This document shows, in pieces, positions 1 through 7,751 of a stretch of DNA of 41,374 nt. Position numbers and translations under genes: made by a program. Position 1 is the first letter of the stretch, and each line of letters opens with the position of its first letter. Below the pieces are notes generated by a model. The model searched no databases and was not told where the DNA came from. It worked only from the letters and a program-made list of their open reading frames with translations. Source of the stretch: CAYHBS01 sp964360995 (GTDB taxonomy: Bacteria > Patescibacteriota > Minisyncoccia > Ryanbacterales > HO2-45-13); contig CAYHYZ010000005.1 of assembly GCA_964360995.1 (NCBI GenBank), positions 1-41,374 on the forward strand, written 5' to 3'.

Positions 1-124
1 GTGGTGGCAATGGCGCACTTGAAACTGATACGAGGGACGGAGAAATTGCTTCTCCCCCAGAGATACCAAGCGCGCGCTCTATGCGAGAGAGTCTCTGATT
101 AATTTCTTGAAGTTCGTTTGCCAT
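1..124 (-). CDS. N-terminal fragment of an unidentified protein (cut by window edge)
   Basis: The minus strand opens with ATG at 124 and stays open to the window edge, giving 41 codons. The visible start MANELQEINQRLSRIERAL is a charged, probably coiled-coil helix, followed by a Gly/Ser/Pro-rich stretch. Such a start is common in CPR membrane proteins with a coiled-coil head, for example DUF2339-type proteins, but that is only a guess. It lies 27 nt downstream of the membrane-protein gene at 152-562 on the same strand and could be co-transcribed with it. No Shine-Dalgarno site is visible before the ATG. Confidence 0.5.
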   Translation of the reverse strand, partial: MANELQEINQRLSRIERALGISGGEAISPSLVSVSSAPLPP

Positions 125-151
125 ATATAAATAGATAATAATTACTTTGCG

Positions 152-562
152 CTAAAAAATGTAGTCGAGCGCGGACAGCCCAGCAAATACTCCAATAATG
201 AGATGCACCGTTGTAAATCCTCGCATAAAGGAACCGCGGGGTGCGCTGCGAAATAGAGAAATGGCAAGTGCATCTGAACCGAGAAGAATACCGAACCCCA
301 TGAGCGTACTTAACATATTCCAATGACTCATGAGACCTTCAAAAATCCACACCGTAAATATACCGCTCGCAAATAGTCCTGCAATAGATCCCCACCCTAC
401 TCCAGTGCTCCCACTATGCGTGCGTTGGCGATCAACAATCGTAAAAGAATCATCAATATCTTCTTCTATGTACCCCGCAATAAGTAGTGCATTTCGAATA
501 TCAATGTCCGAATGCGTTCCGCGGTGACGCTCGATATATTGTGCGGCTTGCTCAACTATCAT
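152..562 (-). CDS. Small membrane protein with N-terminal helical domain
   Basis: This 136-residue protein is not recognised as a named family. Residues 1 to about 45 form a charged helical region with a repeating pattern (IDIRNALLIAGYIEEDID) that resembles UBA-like or DUF5671-type N-terminal segments of CPR membrane proteins. Two to three hydrophobic segments follow, covering roughly residues 55-75, 85-100 and 115-133, so it should sit in the cytoplasmic membrane. A longer open frame continues upstream, but ATG 562 fits better: a TACTAT hexamer lies at 570-575, seven bases before it, so the mRNA would be almost leaderless. The gene is divergent from tsaD. Confidence 0.6.
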   Translation of the reverse strand: MIVEQAAQYIERHRGTHSDIDIRNALLIAGYIEEDIDDSFTIVDRQRTHSGSTGVGWGSIAGLFASGIFTVWIFEGLMSHWNMLSTLMGFGILLGSDALAISLFRSAPRGSFMRGFTTVHLIIGVFAGLSALDYIF

Positions 563-569
563 TTTCTCT

Positions 570-575
570 ATAGTA
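570..575 (-). promoter_or_regulatory. -10 element for leaderless start at 562
   Basis: On the minus strand TACTAT is followed by seven bases and then the ATG, which places the transcription start at or next to the first codon base. No convincing -35 box was found. Confidence 0.4.
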
Positions 576-635
576 CCATTCGGAATTTGATCATGCTTGC
601 GCGCTGTGCAGAAAATCGACACAATTGCATCACGT

Positions 636-1787
636 ATGAATCCTGAGCACACTCGCATACTATCTATAGAAACCTCCTGTGATGAAACAGCGATTGCGGT
701 ACTTGAAGGCACTGGCGGACTTTCTGCGCCGCAATTTCGAGTTCTTGCGAGCGAGGTTTTTTCGCAAATTGATTTACATGCCGCCTGGGGTGGCGTGGTG
801 CCAAACCTTGCCCGTCGCGAACACGAACAAAAATTAATTCCCGTGTTATCTGCGGCACTCAACACTGCGGATCTCCTTAAGAAAAAATCTGCTGCATCTC
901 CGGTAGATCTTTCTTCAATACTTAACAGAGAAACAACGCTTCGCCCTCTTGCTGAAACATTTCTGGCGAGTCACGAACGCCCCGACGTTGAAATGATTGC
1001 GGTCACGGTGGGTCCAGGCCTTGAGCCTGCACTTTGGACTGGGATAAATTTGGCGCGAGCACTCGCGAGTACTTGGAACTTACCTATTATTCCGGTTAAT
1101 CACATGGCGGGGCACATCGTAGCCTCACTACTCCCAACAAAGGAGGGAGTGACAAAAGATAAAATTTTATTCCCCGCGCTCGCGCTTCTCGTCTCTGGTG
1201 GGCACACTGAACTTGTACTTGCGTCCGCGTGGGGAAAATATGAAGTCATTGGATCTACGCGCGATGACGCTGCGGGAGAGGCGTTTGATAAAACGGCGCG
1301 ACTACTTGATCTTCCGTATCCCGGAGGTCCTGCGCTTTCCGCGCTCGCGCGTTCCGGCAAAAGGGACGCTGTTCCGCTCCCCCGTCCCATGATGAATGAA
1401 AAGAATTTGGACTTTAGTTTTTCGGGACTCAAAACTGCAGTGCGCTATCATCTCCGCGACAATCCAGATGCAAACCGCGCGGATCTTGCAGCAAGTATTG
1501 AAGAGGCAATCTGCGAAGTACTTATCAAAAAAACATTTCGGGGAGTTGAGAAAACTGAAGCGCGCACGCTTATTCTTGGTGGAGGTGTTGCCGCAAACAC
1601 GCGTCTCCGATTTTTAATGGAGCAAAAAAATGTTGCCGAAGGTCGCCCTGTCACACTTCTCCTCCCGCACCCATCACTCACCACCGATAACGCCGCCATG
1701 ATTGGTGCGGCAGGATACATTAATTCACTTCGCAACGGCGCGGCAGATCCAGACTCCCTCCGAGCAGATGGATCGTTGTTGTTATAA
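636..1787 (+). CDS. tsaD: tRNA N6-adenosine threonylcarbamoyltransferase TsaD
   Basis: TsaD transfers the threonylcarbamoyl group from TC-AMP to A37 of ANN-decoding tRNAs, with TsaB and TsaE. The 383-residue protein shows the Kae1/ASKHA signatures: SIETSCDETAIAVLEG near the N-terminus, the metal-binding HMAGH motif around residues 155-160, LVSGGHTELVL, AGEAFDKTARLL, FSFSGLKTAVR, ILGGGVAANTRLR and TTDNAAMIG at the C-terminus. It is about 40 residues longer than typical bacterial TsaD because of an insertion around residues 78-117, before VTVGPGLEPALW. ATG 636 is preferred over an upstream TTG at 597 because the conserved fold begins only a few residues after it. tsaE is about 19 kb away; tsaB and tsaC are not in the window. 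Confidence 0.95.
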   Translation: MNPEHTRILSIETSCDETAIAVLEGTGGLSAPQFRVLASEVFSQIDLHAAWGGVVPNLARREHEQKLIPVLSAALNTADLLKKKSAASPVDLSSILNRETTLRPLAETFLASHERPDVEMIAVTVGPGLEPALWTGINLARALASTWNLPIIPVNHMAGHIVASLLPTKEGVTKDKILFPALALLVSGGHTELVLASAWGKYEVIGSTRDDAAGEAFDKTARLLDLPYPGGPALSALARSGKRDAVPLPRPMMNEKNLDFSFSGLKTAVRYHLRDNPDANRADLAASIEEAICEVLIKKTFRGVEKTEARTLILGGGVAANTRLRFLMEQKNVAEGRPVTLLLPHPSLTTDNAAMIGAAGYINSLRNGAADPDSLRADGSLLL

Positions 1788-1794
1788 AAGAAAA

Positions 1795-1831
1795 GAGCCG
1801 CCAACTTCTTCAAAAAAGAAGTTGGCGGCTC
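1795..1831 (-). terminator. Intrinsic terminator of the gene at 1843-2469
   Basis: A perfect 16-bp stem (1795-1810 with 1816-1831) with a 5-base loop is followed on the minus strand by a T-rich run (TTTTCTTTTAT). It starts 12 nt after the stop of the minus-strand gene and 7 nt after the tsaD stop, so it may end both convergent transcripts, although the plus-strand exit is not T-rich. Confidence 0.85.
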
Positions 1832-1842
1832 TGGTTACGACC

Positions 1843-2469
1843 CTACGATTTGGAGGCAACGAACGCGAACGCGGAGTTACGATCCCACTCACGGCCAGGC
1901 CTGTCGTAACGCGAACTGAGCACTGGTGTGGTGTCGCTGCGACTGGTGCATAGTAAGAACGGCTTACCATCGATGGCGTGGATGGGCTCATGCATGGTTA
2001 TGATCGAGACAAACCCCATCACCTCAATACTGTCATCCGGCAACTTCTCACGAATGAGACACGCTTCTTCGATGCTTGGTTCAAAAAAAGCACGCTTTCT
2101 AGCCTCAAAGCGCACCTCTCGGGTAGTCCGATACTGATTCGGCCAACACGTGCCCCTGAGAACAGCGACTTCGGTCGTAACACCGTTAGTCGGCTTGAAT
2201 TCCGACGACAAGAGTATCTGTTTGGCATCATCCATGACGCAGCAGCCCTTGCGCTCCAGACGATTGATCCAATCCTCTCCTGCTGTGCCGTCGCTCGTGA
2301 CTGAAAAATAGATGACGCCGTCTATCTCGTACCACTGATGGGGAATAGTAAGCCGGGACAGTACGACCTTGAGCGCCAGCGGCATCTCGATCCAGTACTG
2401 CATGGCTTCTCTATCCAACTCGGGAAGGTTTTCGATGATCCGAGAAATGAGTTTCGCAAATTGCTTCAT
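1843..2469 (-). CDS. CPR-restricted orphan-family protein, unknown function
   Basis: This 208-residue soluble protein matches my memory of a paralogous family scattered through Parcubacteria genomes, with shared blocks of the type IDGVIYFSVTSDGTAGEDWI, GVTTEVAVLRG, ACLIREKLPDDSIEVMG and MHEPIHAIDG, and an aromatic C-terminal end (REWDRNSAFAFVAS). No enzymatic motif is evident. It is a self-contained unit: a TTGACA-N17-TATAAG promoter, a leader of about 43 nt, a strong AAGGAGGG site (2480-2487) ten bases before the ATG, and its own terminator. This contrasts with the neighbouring leaderless housekeeping genes and suggests a mobile or recently exchanged cassette. Function cannot be inferred. 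Confidence 0.8.
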   Translation of the reverse strand: MKQFAKLISRIIENLPELDREAMQYWIEMPLALKVVLSRLTIPHQWYEIDGVIYFSVTSDGTAGEDWINRLERKGCCVMDDAKQILLSSEFKPTNGVTTEVAVLRGTCWPNQYRTTREVRFEARKRAFFEPSIEEACLIREKLPDDSIEVMGFVSIITMHEPIHAIDGKPFLLCTSRSDTTPVLSSRYDRPGREWDRNSAFAFVASKS

Positions 2470-2518
2470 GGCGGTTTTTCCCTCCTTGGGTTTTCGCCGT
2501 AGTAAAAGTACTGAAATA

Positions 2519-2547
2519 CTTATACATGAGATTCATCACTATGTCAA
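2519..2547 (-). promoter_or_regulatory. Sigma-70 type promoter of gene 1843-2469
   Basis: Minus strand: TTGACA at 2542-2547, a 17-base spacer, and TATAAG at 2519-2524. The predicted start is near 2512, giving a leader of about 43 nt that contains the Shine-Dalgarno site. Confidence 0.8.
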
Positions 2548-2603
2548 TGGTGCGCACTCATTCTGACTGGTCATTTCGTGCCAAATGCTTACTATAGGTA
2601 CAC

Positions 2604-4685
2604 ATGACTGAAATTCCAAAGGCATACGACCCAAAAGCAACAGAAAAGGATATTTATACGCGCTGGCTGGAAAGCGGATTCTTCAATCCGGATAATCTAC
2701 CCGAGCGCAATCAGTCGGGTGAACCATTTACCATCATGCTCCCTCCACCAAATATCACCGGGAGCCTGCATATGGGCCATGCGCTTAATGCGGCCATTCA
2801 AGACATTCTTATCCGTAAGCGCCGTATGGAAGGATACAAAACATTATGGCTTCCGGGTACGGACCACGCGGGAATCGCCACACAAAACGTGGTTGAGAAA
2901 AAACTTCGCAAAGATGGAACATCACGGCACGAATTGGGGCGCGAAAAATTTGAGGAGGAAATTTGGAAATGGAAAGAAGAATACGGAAATATTATTCTCT
3001 CGCAACTCAAAGAACTAGGCGCGTCTTGCGATTGGTCACGCGCGAGGTTCACCATGGATCCGGACTACCAGAAAGAAGTTGCGGAGGCGTTTATGCATTA
3101 CTACAACAAAGGCCTTATCTATCAGGGTGAGCGCGTGGTGAATTGGTGCCCGAGATGTGCTACGAGTATTTCAGACTTGGAAGTTGCTCGCAAAGAAGAA
3201 CAAGCGACACTCTATTATATTTCCTACCCTATTAAAGATTCCGAGGAATCAATCACTGTTGCCACTGTGCGTCCCGAAACAATGCTCGGAGATTCCGCGG
3301 TTGCGGTGCATCCATCAGATGAGCGGTATAAGGCGCTTGTCGGAAAGACCGTCTTGCTTCCTATTATGAATAGGGAGATTCCGGTTGTTGCTGACCGTGT
3401 GATTGAAAAAGAATTTGGAACAGGTGCGGTGAAAGTCACGCCCGCACATGACATGGCAGACTGGGATATTGGCGAGCGCAACAAACTCCCTATTCACAAA
3501 ATTATTGATGAGCGTGGGCGCATGACCGCTGAAGCCGGCGCGGATTTTGAGGGACTCAAAGTTGCAGAGGCGCGTGCGAAAGCAATTGAACAATTAACGT
3601 CGCTTGGACGATTGGTTAAAACGGAGTTATATACACACCAACTCGCGCTCTGTGATCGCTGTGGAACCGTGGTGGAGCCGCTCGTTTCAAAACAATGGTT
3701 TCTTAAAATGAAAGATCTTGCCGCGCAGGCAAAAGAAGCGGTGAAGTCGGGGCGCGTAAAGTTTTATCCGGAACGTTGGCAAAAAACGTATATTGATTGG
3801 TTAGATAATATTCGCGACTGGTGTATTTCGAGACAACTCTGGTGGGGACATAAAATCCCACTCGATGGCGTAGATGAAGTACTTGATACGTGGTTTTCGT
3901 CTGCGCTCTGGCCATTTGCAACACTGAAAGGTAAAGATCGTGATGTATTTTATCCGGGAAATGTGCTTTCAACGGCACGCGACATCATTAACTTGTGGGT
4001 TGCACGTATGATTTATTCGGGGCAAGAGTATATGGGACGCGAGCCATTTACGGACGTCATCATTCACGCCACAATCCTCGCAAAGTCTGGGGAACGCATG
4101 TCGAAATCAAAAGGGACTGGCATTGATCCGCTCACGCTCGTGAGTGAATTTGGTGCGGACGCAACGCGCTTTGGGCTTATCTGGCAAGCGATGGGCGGGC
4201 AAGATATTCGTTGGGCCGATGAGTCGGTACGCGCAGGAAGAAAGTTGCTCAATAAAATATGGAATGCCTCGCGCCTCATTCTGATGTGTCGCGGAGACAA
4301 AGAAATTGTACTCTCCGACACTGCACCGTCACCAACACGCGCCGTAAATATAGCAATCGTAAAACGCATAAATGAGATTACTGCGGAAGTAAGCAATATG
4401 ATTGATGCGTATGATTTTGGACAAGCACTCCACACGCTCTATGATTTCTTTTGGCATGAATTTTGCGATAAATATTTGGAGGACATTAAATCCGATGAAC
4501 TCTCAACACTTGATGAAACAACGGAAACAGCACTCTGGGCACTTGGTGTACAGCTGAAACTCTTTCATCCATTTATCCCATTTGTGACTGAACATATTTG
4601 GGGGCAACTCCCAAAGCGTCATGATACACTACTCATAGTAGCTTCATGGCCGAATTCGCAGCAGCAGCATACGCAAGCATCATAA
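2604..4685 (+). CDS. valS: Valyl-tRNA synthetase, shortened form
   Basis: ValS charges tRNA-Val with valine and edits mischarged threonine. The class I signatures are present: PPPNITGSLHMGHA (HIGH box) near residue 48 and SGERMSKSKG (KMSKS) near residue 497. The CP1 editing domain is recognisable by TVRPETMLGDSAVAVHP and GTGAVKVTPAHDMADW. At 693 residues it is much shorter than the usual 850-950. Two parts are missing: the segment that normally lies between SRQLWWGHKIP and DEVLDTWFSS, here reduced to a few residues, and the C-terminal coiled-coil arm that contacts the tRNA. The start at 2604 is the first ATG and matches the family N-terminus. The 3' end overlaps the PrsW gene by 40 nt. Confidence 0.95.
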   Translation: MTEIPKAYDPKATEKDIYTRWLESGFFNPDNLPERNQSGEPFTIMLPPPNITGSLHMGHALNAAIQDILIRKRRMEGYKTLWLPGTDHAGIATQNVVEKKLRKDGTSRHELGREKFEEEIWKWKEEYGNIILSQLKELGASCDWSRARFTMDPDYQKEVAEAFMHYYNKGLIYQGERVVNWCPRCATSISDLEVARKEEQATLYYISYPIKDSEESITVATVRPETMLGDSAVAVHPSDERYKALVGKTVLLPIMNREIPVVADRVIEKEFGTGAVKVTPAHDMADWDIGERNKLPIHKIIDERGRMTAEAGADFEGLKVAEARAKAIEQLTSLGRLVKTELYTHQLALCDRCGTVVEPLVSKQWFLKMKDLAAQAKEAVKSGRVKFYPERWQKTYIDWLDNIRDWCISRQLWWGHKIPLDGVDEVLDTWFSSALWPFATLKGKDRDVFYPGNVLSTARDIINLWVARMIYSGQEYMGREPFTDVIIHATILAKSGERMSKSKGTGIDPLTLVSEFGADATRFGLIWQAMGGQDIRWADESVRAGRKLLNKIWNASRLILMCRGDKEIVLSDTAPSPTRAVNIAIVKRINEITAEVSNMIDAYDFGQALHTLYDFFWHEFCDKYLEDIKSDELSTLDETTETALWALGVQLKLFHPFIPFVTEHIWGQLPKRHDTLLIVASWPNSQQQHTQAS

Positions 4686-5416
4686 CCACCGGAGGGTTTG
4701 CCTTTCTGGGAGGGTACATCCCCACGTTCGTATGGGTGTATTTTTGGGCGCACGAAGATTGTCACCCTGAACCGAAACGGCTACTCGTATACGCATTCCT
4801 TGCGGGAATGGCGGCAATTCCTGCGGCAGTGCTTTTGGAACTCTGGTGGAGTGAAATTCTTGAAACATACATGAAATTGCAGGCTACACCCGAGATGCTT
4901 GCAACGTGGCAATACACCGGATGGGCATTTATTGAAGAAATTATGAAATACGCACTTATCAGCTGGGTCATTTTCTGGAGACGCGACTTTGATGAGCCGG
5001 TGGACGCGATGATTTATATGATGACGGGCGCACTGGGATTTGCCGCGCTCGAAAATATGCTCTATTTAATCCCGAGCTTTCAAGAAACACTTGCATCCGG
5101 CGTCGCGCTCACCGGCGTTCGCTTTGCGGGAGCCTCACTACTGCACGCGCTCGCAAGCGGGATTGTCGGATTTTACCTCGCACATAATTTTTGCCGCAGT
5201 CGCGGGGCTTGGATATTCGGCGCAGTGCTCGGTATTACGCTCGCCTCTCTGCTTCACGCGGTGTTTAATTTGTTATTACTTTCCAATGCCGGAGAAACAA
5301 TCGCCCCGGTGATTGTACTACTAAGCATATCGGGCGTGTTCCTTATTTTTGCGTTTGATCACATTAAATTAATCCATCAAACCTGCGCCATACACGCGGT
5401 AGATAGCGATATTTGA
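4646..5416 (+). CDS. PrsW-family intramembrane protease
   Basis: This 256-residue multi-pass membrane protein matches the PrsW/CPBP-like family of intramembrane glutamic-type proteases. Family hallmarks are visible: an early HEDCHPEPKRLL segment after the first transmembrane helix, FIEEIMKY (the EExxK motif) near residue 95, a following GFAALENMLY helix, and two conserved histidine motifs, LLHALASG and LLHAVFN. B. subtilis PrsW cleaves an anti-sigma factor; the substrate here is unknown and no anti-sigma gene is nearby. The ATG lies inside the valS 3' end, so translational coupling is likely. The first hydrophobic helix starts right after this ATG, which supports the start. Confidence 0.85.
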   Translation: MAEFAAAAYASIITTGGFAFLGGYIPTFVWVYFWAHEDCHPEPKRLLVYAFLAGMAAIPAAVLLELWWSEILETYMKLQATPEMLATWQYTGWAFIEEIMKYALISWVIFWRRDFDEPVDAMIYMMTGALGFAALENMLYLIPSFQETLASGVALTGVRFAGASLLHALASGIVGFYLAHNFCRSRGAWIFGAVLGITLASLLHAVFNLLLLSNAGETIAPVIVLLSISGVFLIFAFDHIKLIHQTCAIHAVDSDI

Positions 5417-5467
5417 TAATTGTGCACATTTTTCACATATCGACGTGGTGCAAAGCAATATATCGAG

Positions 5468-5473
5468 TATAAT
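5468..5473 (+). promoter_or_regulatory. -10 element, leaderless hsp20 transcript
   Basis: A consensus TATAAT is followed by exactly six bases and then the ATG at 5480, so transcription should begin on the start codon itself. No clear -35 box and no CIRCE-type operator were seen. Confidence 0.65.
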
Positions 5474-5479
5474 ATTTCC

Positions 5480-5959
5480 ATGGCTCGTCACAAACCTACG
5501 TTTTTCGAACGATTGACCGGAAGTGTAAGCGTCACCAATTTTGACGACGAAGCGCCGGTAACCCGTCCAACTCGATCGAATGCTAATGTTATCATCACTT
5601 CTGCTGAAGAAGTTGAGGAAACCGAAGAAGAGGGGCAGCTCACGATCGATATGTATCAAAATGAAGATGAAATTGTGGTGCAAGCATTTGTTGCTGGGGT
5701 GCGCCTCGATGAACTTGATGTCACTGTGACGCAAGAAATGCTCACGCTCAAGGGCCGCCGCGAGGCCCCTACCGATCGTGACCCGGACAGCTTTTACTAT
5801 CAAGAACTCTATTGGGGAGCATTCTCCCGCTCTGTGATGCTTCCACAGGAGGTAGATGTAGATGAGGCGCAGGCCTCACTCAAGAATGGGCTACTCACCA
5901 TTCGTCTCCGTCGCTTAGATCGTGCCCGCACCCAACGGCTCAAGGTCAAACACGAATAG
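5480..5959 (+). CDS. Small heat-shock protein, Hsp20/alpha-crystallin family
   Basis: This 159-residue cytoplasmic holdase has a disordered acidic N-terminal arm (residues 1-55, including EEVEETEEEG) followed by the alpha-crystallin domain: QLTIDMYQNEDEIVVQAFV, LDVTVTQEMLTLKGRRE, ELYWGAFSRSVMLP and ASLKNGLLTIRL. The GLLTIRL motif is the family's conserved A-x-x-x-n-G-v-L end of the fold. A short basic tail follows, with no clear IxI motif. An upstream in-frame start exists, but ATG 5480 sits exactly where the leaderless promoter places transcription. It is monocistronic, ending at a strong bidirectional terminator. Confidence 0.92.
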   Translation: MARHKPTFFERLTGSVSVTNFDDEAPVTRPTRSNANVIITSAEEVEETEEEGQLTIDMYQNEDEIVVQAFVAGVRLDELDVTVTQEMLTLKGRREAPTDRDPDSFYYQELYWGAFSRSVMLPQEVDVDEAQASLKNGLLTIRLRRLDRARTQRLKVKHE

Positions 5960-5968
5960 AGACGTAAA

Positions 5969-6010
5969 AAAATCACCCCATCCCGATGTATACCGGGACG
6001 GGGTGATTTT
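5969..6010. terminator. Bidirectional terminator between hsp20 and pilin gene
   Basis: An 11-bp stem (5969-5979 with 6000-6010) plus an inner 5-bp stem (5981-5985 with 5994-5998) is flanked by A-rich sequence on the left and T-rich sequence on the right, so it can end both the plus-strand hsp20 and the minus-strand pilin transcripts. Confidence 0.88.
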
Positions 6011-6014
6011 GTTG

Positions 6015-6713
6015 CTAGTCCTGGCAGGTACCTGGAATTTCTGCTGTACTGTTTTCATCTGAAAATTGACAGGTGTTTCTGCATAGAATTCTCACGACAT
6101 TGTCCGATTGGGAATCGTTTGGAGACCCTGTGGTAAACGGTCCGCGTGAATATAACACACGATACGCGTTTCCTGCTTGCGTAGCATTTTCACAACCTTT
6201 TGTAGTGGTAACATCTCCATTTGGGAAGCACCGATAATCGGGATCAAACCAATACGGCCTTCCCCATGGATCAATAAGATTTGTTGTCAGGTATGGTCCT
6301 TTCCAATTATTGTATTCGCCATCGTTCACCACGATGCCCGCAAATCCATCGTGATTTCCATCATCAAACTCTCCAGTTACTGGAAACTCAACGCCATCAT
6401 TCCAGTTGTTGTAGATAGTTCGCGTTGGCTGAATTGCGGCGTTTTCGTTGTCATCCTCCCCACACTGTCCTGCGATATTTTTTCCAATACTCAAGCCGGC
6501 GTCCATCTCAAGATTAAACACGGCGATCGAAATATCGTATAAATCTGATTGTGCCTTAGCGTGTAGCGCACGAATGCGCGCTTCACTGAGCTGTGTGAAA
6601 ACAATGGAGGCAAGAAGCCCAATAATGGATATGACAACCAGCAGTTCAATTAACGTAAAAGCTTGGGTGTTTTTTAAGGTCACAACATTAGTCTTCCGCT
6701 GCATGTGTGTCAA
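6015..6713 (-). CDS. Type IV pilin-like protein (prepilin)
   Basis: The protein (232 residues from the first ATG, 229 from a second ATG at 6704) carries a type III prepilin signal: a basic leader, then QAFTLIELLVVISIIGLLAS, with the methylated Phe at +1 and Glu at +5. The residue before the cleavage point is Ala rather than the usual Gly. The mature part has the hydrophobic N-terminal helix and a C-terminal globular domain with GPYLTTNLIDPWGRPYWF, a G-type major-pseudopilin signature. Four C-terminal cysteines could form disulfides. It overlaps the upstream small membrane gene by 26 nt, so the two are probably co-transcribed. The prepilin peptidase is not in this window; a PilB ATPase is at 23247-24923. 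Confidence 0.9.
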   Translation of the reverse strand: MTHMQRKTNVVTLKNTQAFTLIELLVVISIIGLLASIVFTQLSEARIRALHAKAQSDLYDISIAVFNLEMDAGLSIGKNIAGQCGEDDNENAAIQPTRTIYNNWNDGVEFPVTGEFDDGNHDGFAGIVVNDGEYNNWKGPYLTTNLIDPWGRPYWFDPDYRCFPNGDVTTTKGCENATQAGNAYRVLYSRGPFTTGSPNDSQSDNVVRILCRNTCQFSDENSTAEIPGTCQD

Positions 6714-6939
6714 TTTGTGCGCGAGAGTAGTTTGAGGTTGTGCCGGAATTAATAATAATCAGCATAGAAAGTGAAGTGAACACAATAATGCAGACGATGA
6801 GTGTCATATTCGCCTGTGATTCTGTACGAATAATATCTGGGAAACTAGACATTAAGATCCCAACCATGCCACGTTTTGGGCGAGGTAAAATTTCAAAAGA
6901 TGTTGGCTCTATAAATCGGATGTCTTTCCCGACGGGCAT
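6688..6939 (-). CDS. Small single-pass membrane protein upstream of pilin
   Basis: This 83-residue protein has a polar N-terminus of about 44 residues followed by one hydrophobic helix (MTLIVCIIVFTSLSMLIII, about residues 45-63) and a short polar tail. It is not a recognised family. Support comes from its position at the head of the pilin transcription unit, the 26-nt overlap with the pilin gene, and a TATGAT hexamer exactly six bases before the ATG. It could be an accessory pilus component, but this is inferred only from context. Confidence 0.6.
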   Translation of the reverse strand: MPVGKDIRFIEPTSFEILPRPKRGMVGILMSSFPDIIRTESQANMTLIVCIIVFTSLSMLIIINSGTTSNYSRAQIDTHAAED

Positions 6940-6945
6940 AAAAAT

Positions 6946-6951
6946 ATCATA
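6946..6951 (-). promoter_or_regulatory. -10 element, leaderless start at 6939
   Basis: Minus strand TATGAT is followed by six bases and the ATG, the same geometry as at hsp20 and the histidine kinase gene. Confidence 0.5.
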
Positions 6952-6960
6952 CCACGCGGC

Positions 6961-7659
6961 CTACATAATCTGCCCCCCAAGGCCTTCTATCCACCCCATA
7001 ATACGGTGAAATAACTGTGTATTGTTCACCCGGATTTGGATTGTTCCATAAGGAAGCCTCGCGTGTGGCCGTTTGTGGCGACTAGAAAGACTAACCCCAT
7101 AATAAAACTTTCCAAAATTTTGAGCGGGTAGTTGGATTATTTTTTGCCAATATTGTAATACTAAGCTTTCATTCATGTGCTCATATATTCGTACGTCGGC
7201 ACGGATATGCTCATTTTCTACTTCACATATTTCGCGTAAAAATCTCATAAACATTGCAACTAGAAGTGGATCGCTGTTGGTAAGCGCGACAGAATGATAT
7301 GTCCGCTCTTTGCCCAGTCGGACGTGTGGTCGTTTGTATCCTTCAGCCCAGTACAGCGCCGTGCCAATATATTTCAATTCTGCCGCAGACAACCGCTTAA
7401 TCTCCTTAGCTGCTCTGGCCCTTCCAGTCCGCATGCGTAAAAGCGCATCGTGAGTCTGCTTTTTATTCCTCTTTACTATTCCGTTGAGAGTGCCCGTGTA
7501 GGCTTTTTTGCGGAGAATATTCTGTGCTTTTTCAGATAAGATGGCGCCAGAAAACCATGTAGAAAGTGTGCTTTTAGATATACCAAGCTGCTTACCTATT
7601 TCTGAATACGAATACCCTTTTAATCTTAGCGCTAAAGCTTTGTGTTTGTCTGGTCGCAT
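6961..7659 (-). CDS. Helix-turn-helix protein with homing-endonuclease-like C-terminal domain
   Basis: The 232-residue protein begins with a helix-turn-helix (LKGYSYSEIGKQLGISKSTL, about residues 14-33), then a basic linker, then a domain containing YIGTALYWAEGYKR, a NSDP motif and a repeated two-lobed layout. This domain resembles LAGLIDADG-like regions seen in a CPR and actinobacterial protein family; the assignment is tentative. It is probably a DNA-binding protein rather than an active endonuclease. ATG 7659 is preferred over an upstream in-frame ATG at 7677 because that one overlaps the TATACT -10 element (7668-7673). It is transcribed divergently from the intron-containing tRNA-Phe. Confidence 0.7.
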   Translation of the reverse strand: MRPDKHKALALRLKGYSYSEIGKQLGISKSTLSTWFSGAILSEKAQNILRKKAYTGTLNGIVKRNKKQTHDALLRMRTGRARAAKEIKRLSAAELKYIGTALYWAEGYKRPHVRLGKERTYHSVALTNSDPLLVAMFMRFLREICEVENEHIRADVRIYEHMNESLVLQYWQKIIQLPAQNFGKFYYGVSLSSRHKRPHARLPYGTIQIRVNNTQLFHRIMGWIEGLGGQIM

Positions 7660-7667
7660 TACTTTAA

Positions 7668-7673
7668 AGTATA
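7668..7673 (-). promoter_or_regulatory. -10 element for HTH gene
   Basis: Minus strand TATACT ends eight bases before the ATG at 7659, implying a leader of only one or two bases. Confidence 0.5.
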
Positions 7674-7735
7674 GCACGCCTGTTCAATATAACTGAGAAT
7701 ATGGTTGTGTCTATTCTCTTTTTTTATTTCTTTGA

Positions 7736-7741
7736 TATACT
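7736..7741 (+). promoter_or_regulatory. -10 element of tRNA-Phe
   Basis: TATACT ends ten bases before the mature tRNA 5' end, so the primary transcript would carry at most a few extra 5' bases. No good -35 box at the expected distance. Confidence 0.5.
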
Positions 7742-7751
7742 GCACTCCATT

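Noticed and set aside
5420..5479. CIRCE or HrcA operator upstream of hsp20
   Set aside because: No TTAGCACTC-type inverted repeat is present.
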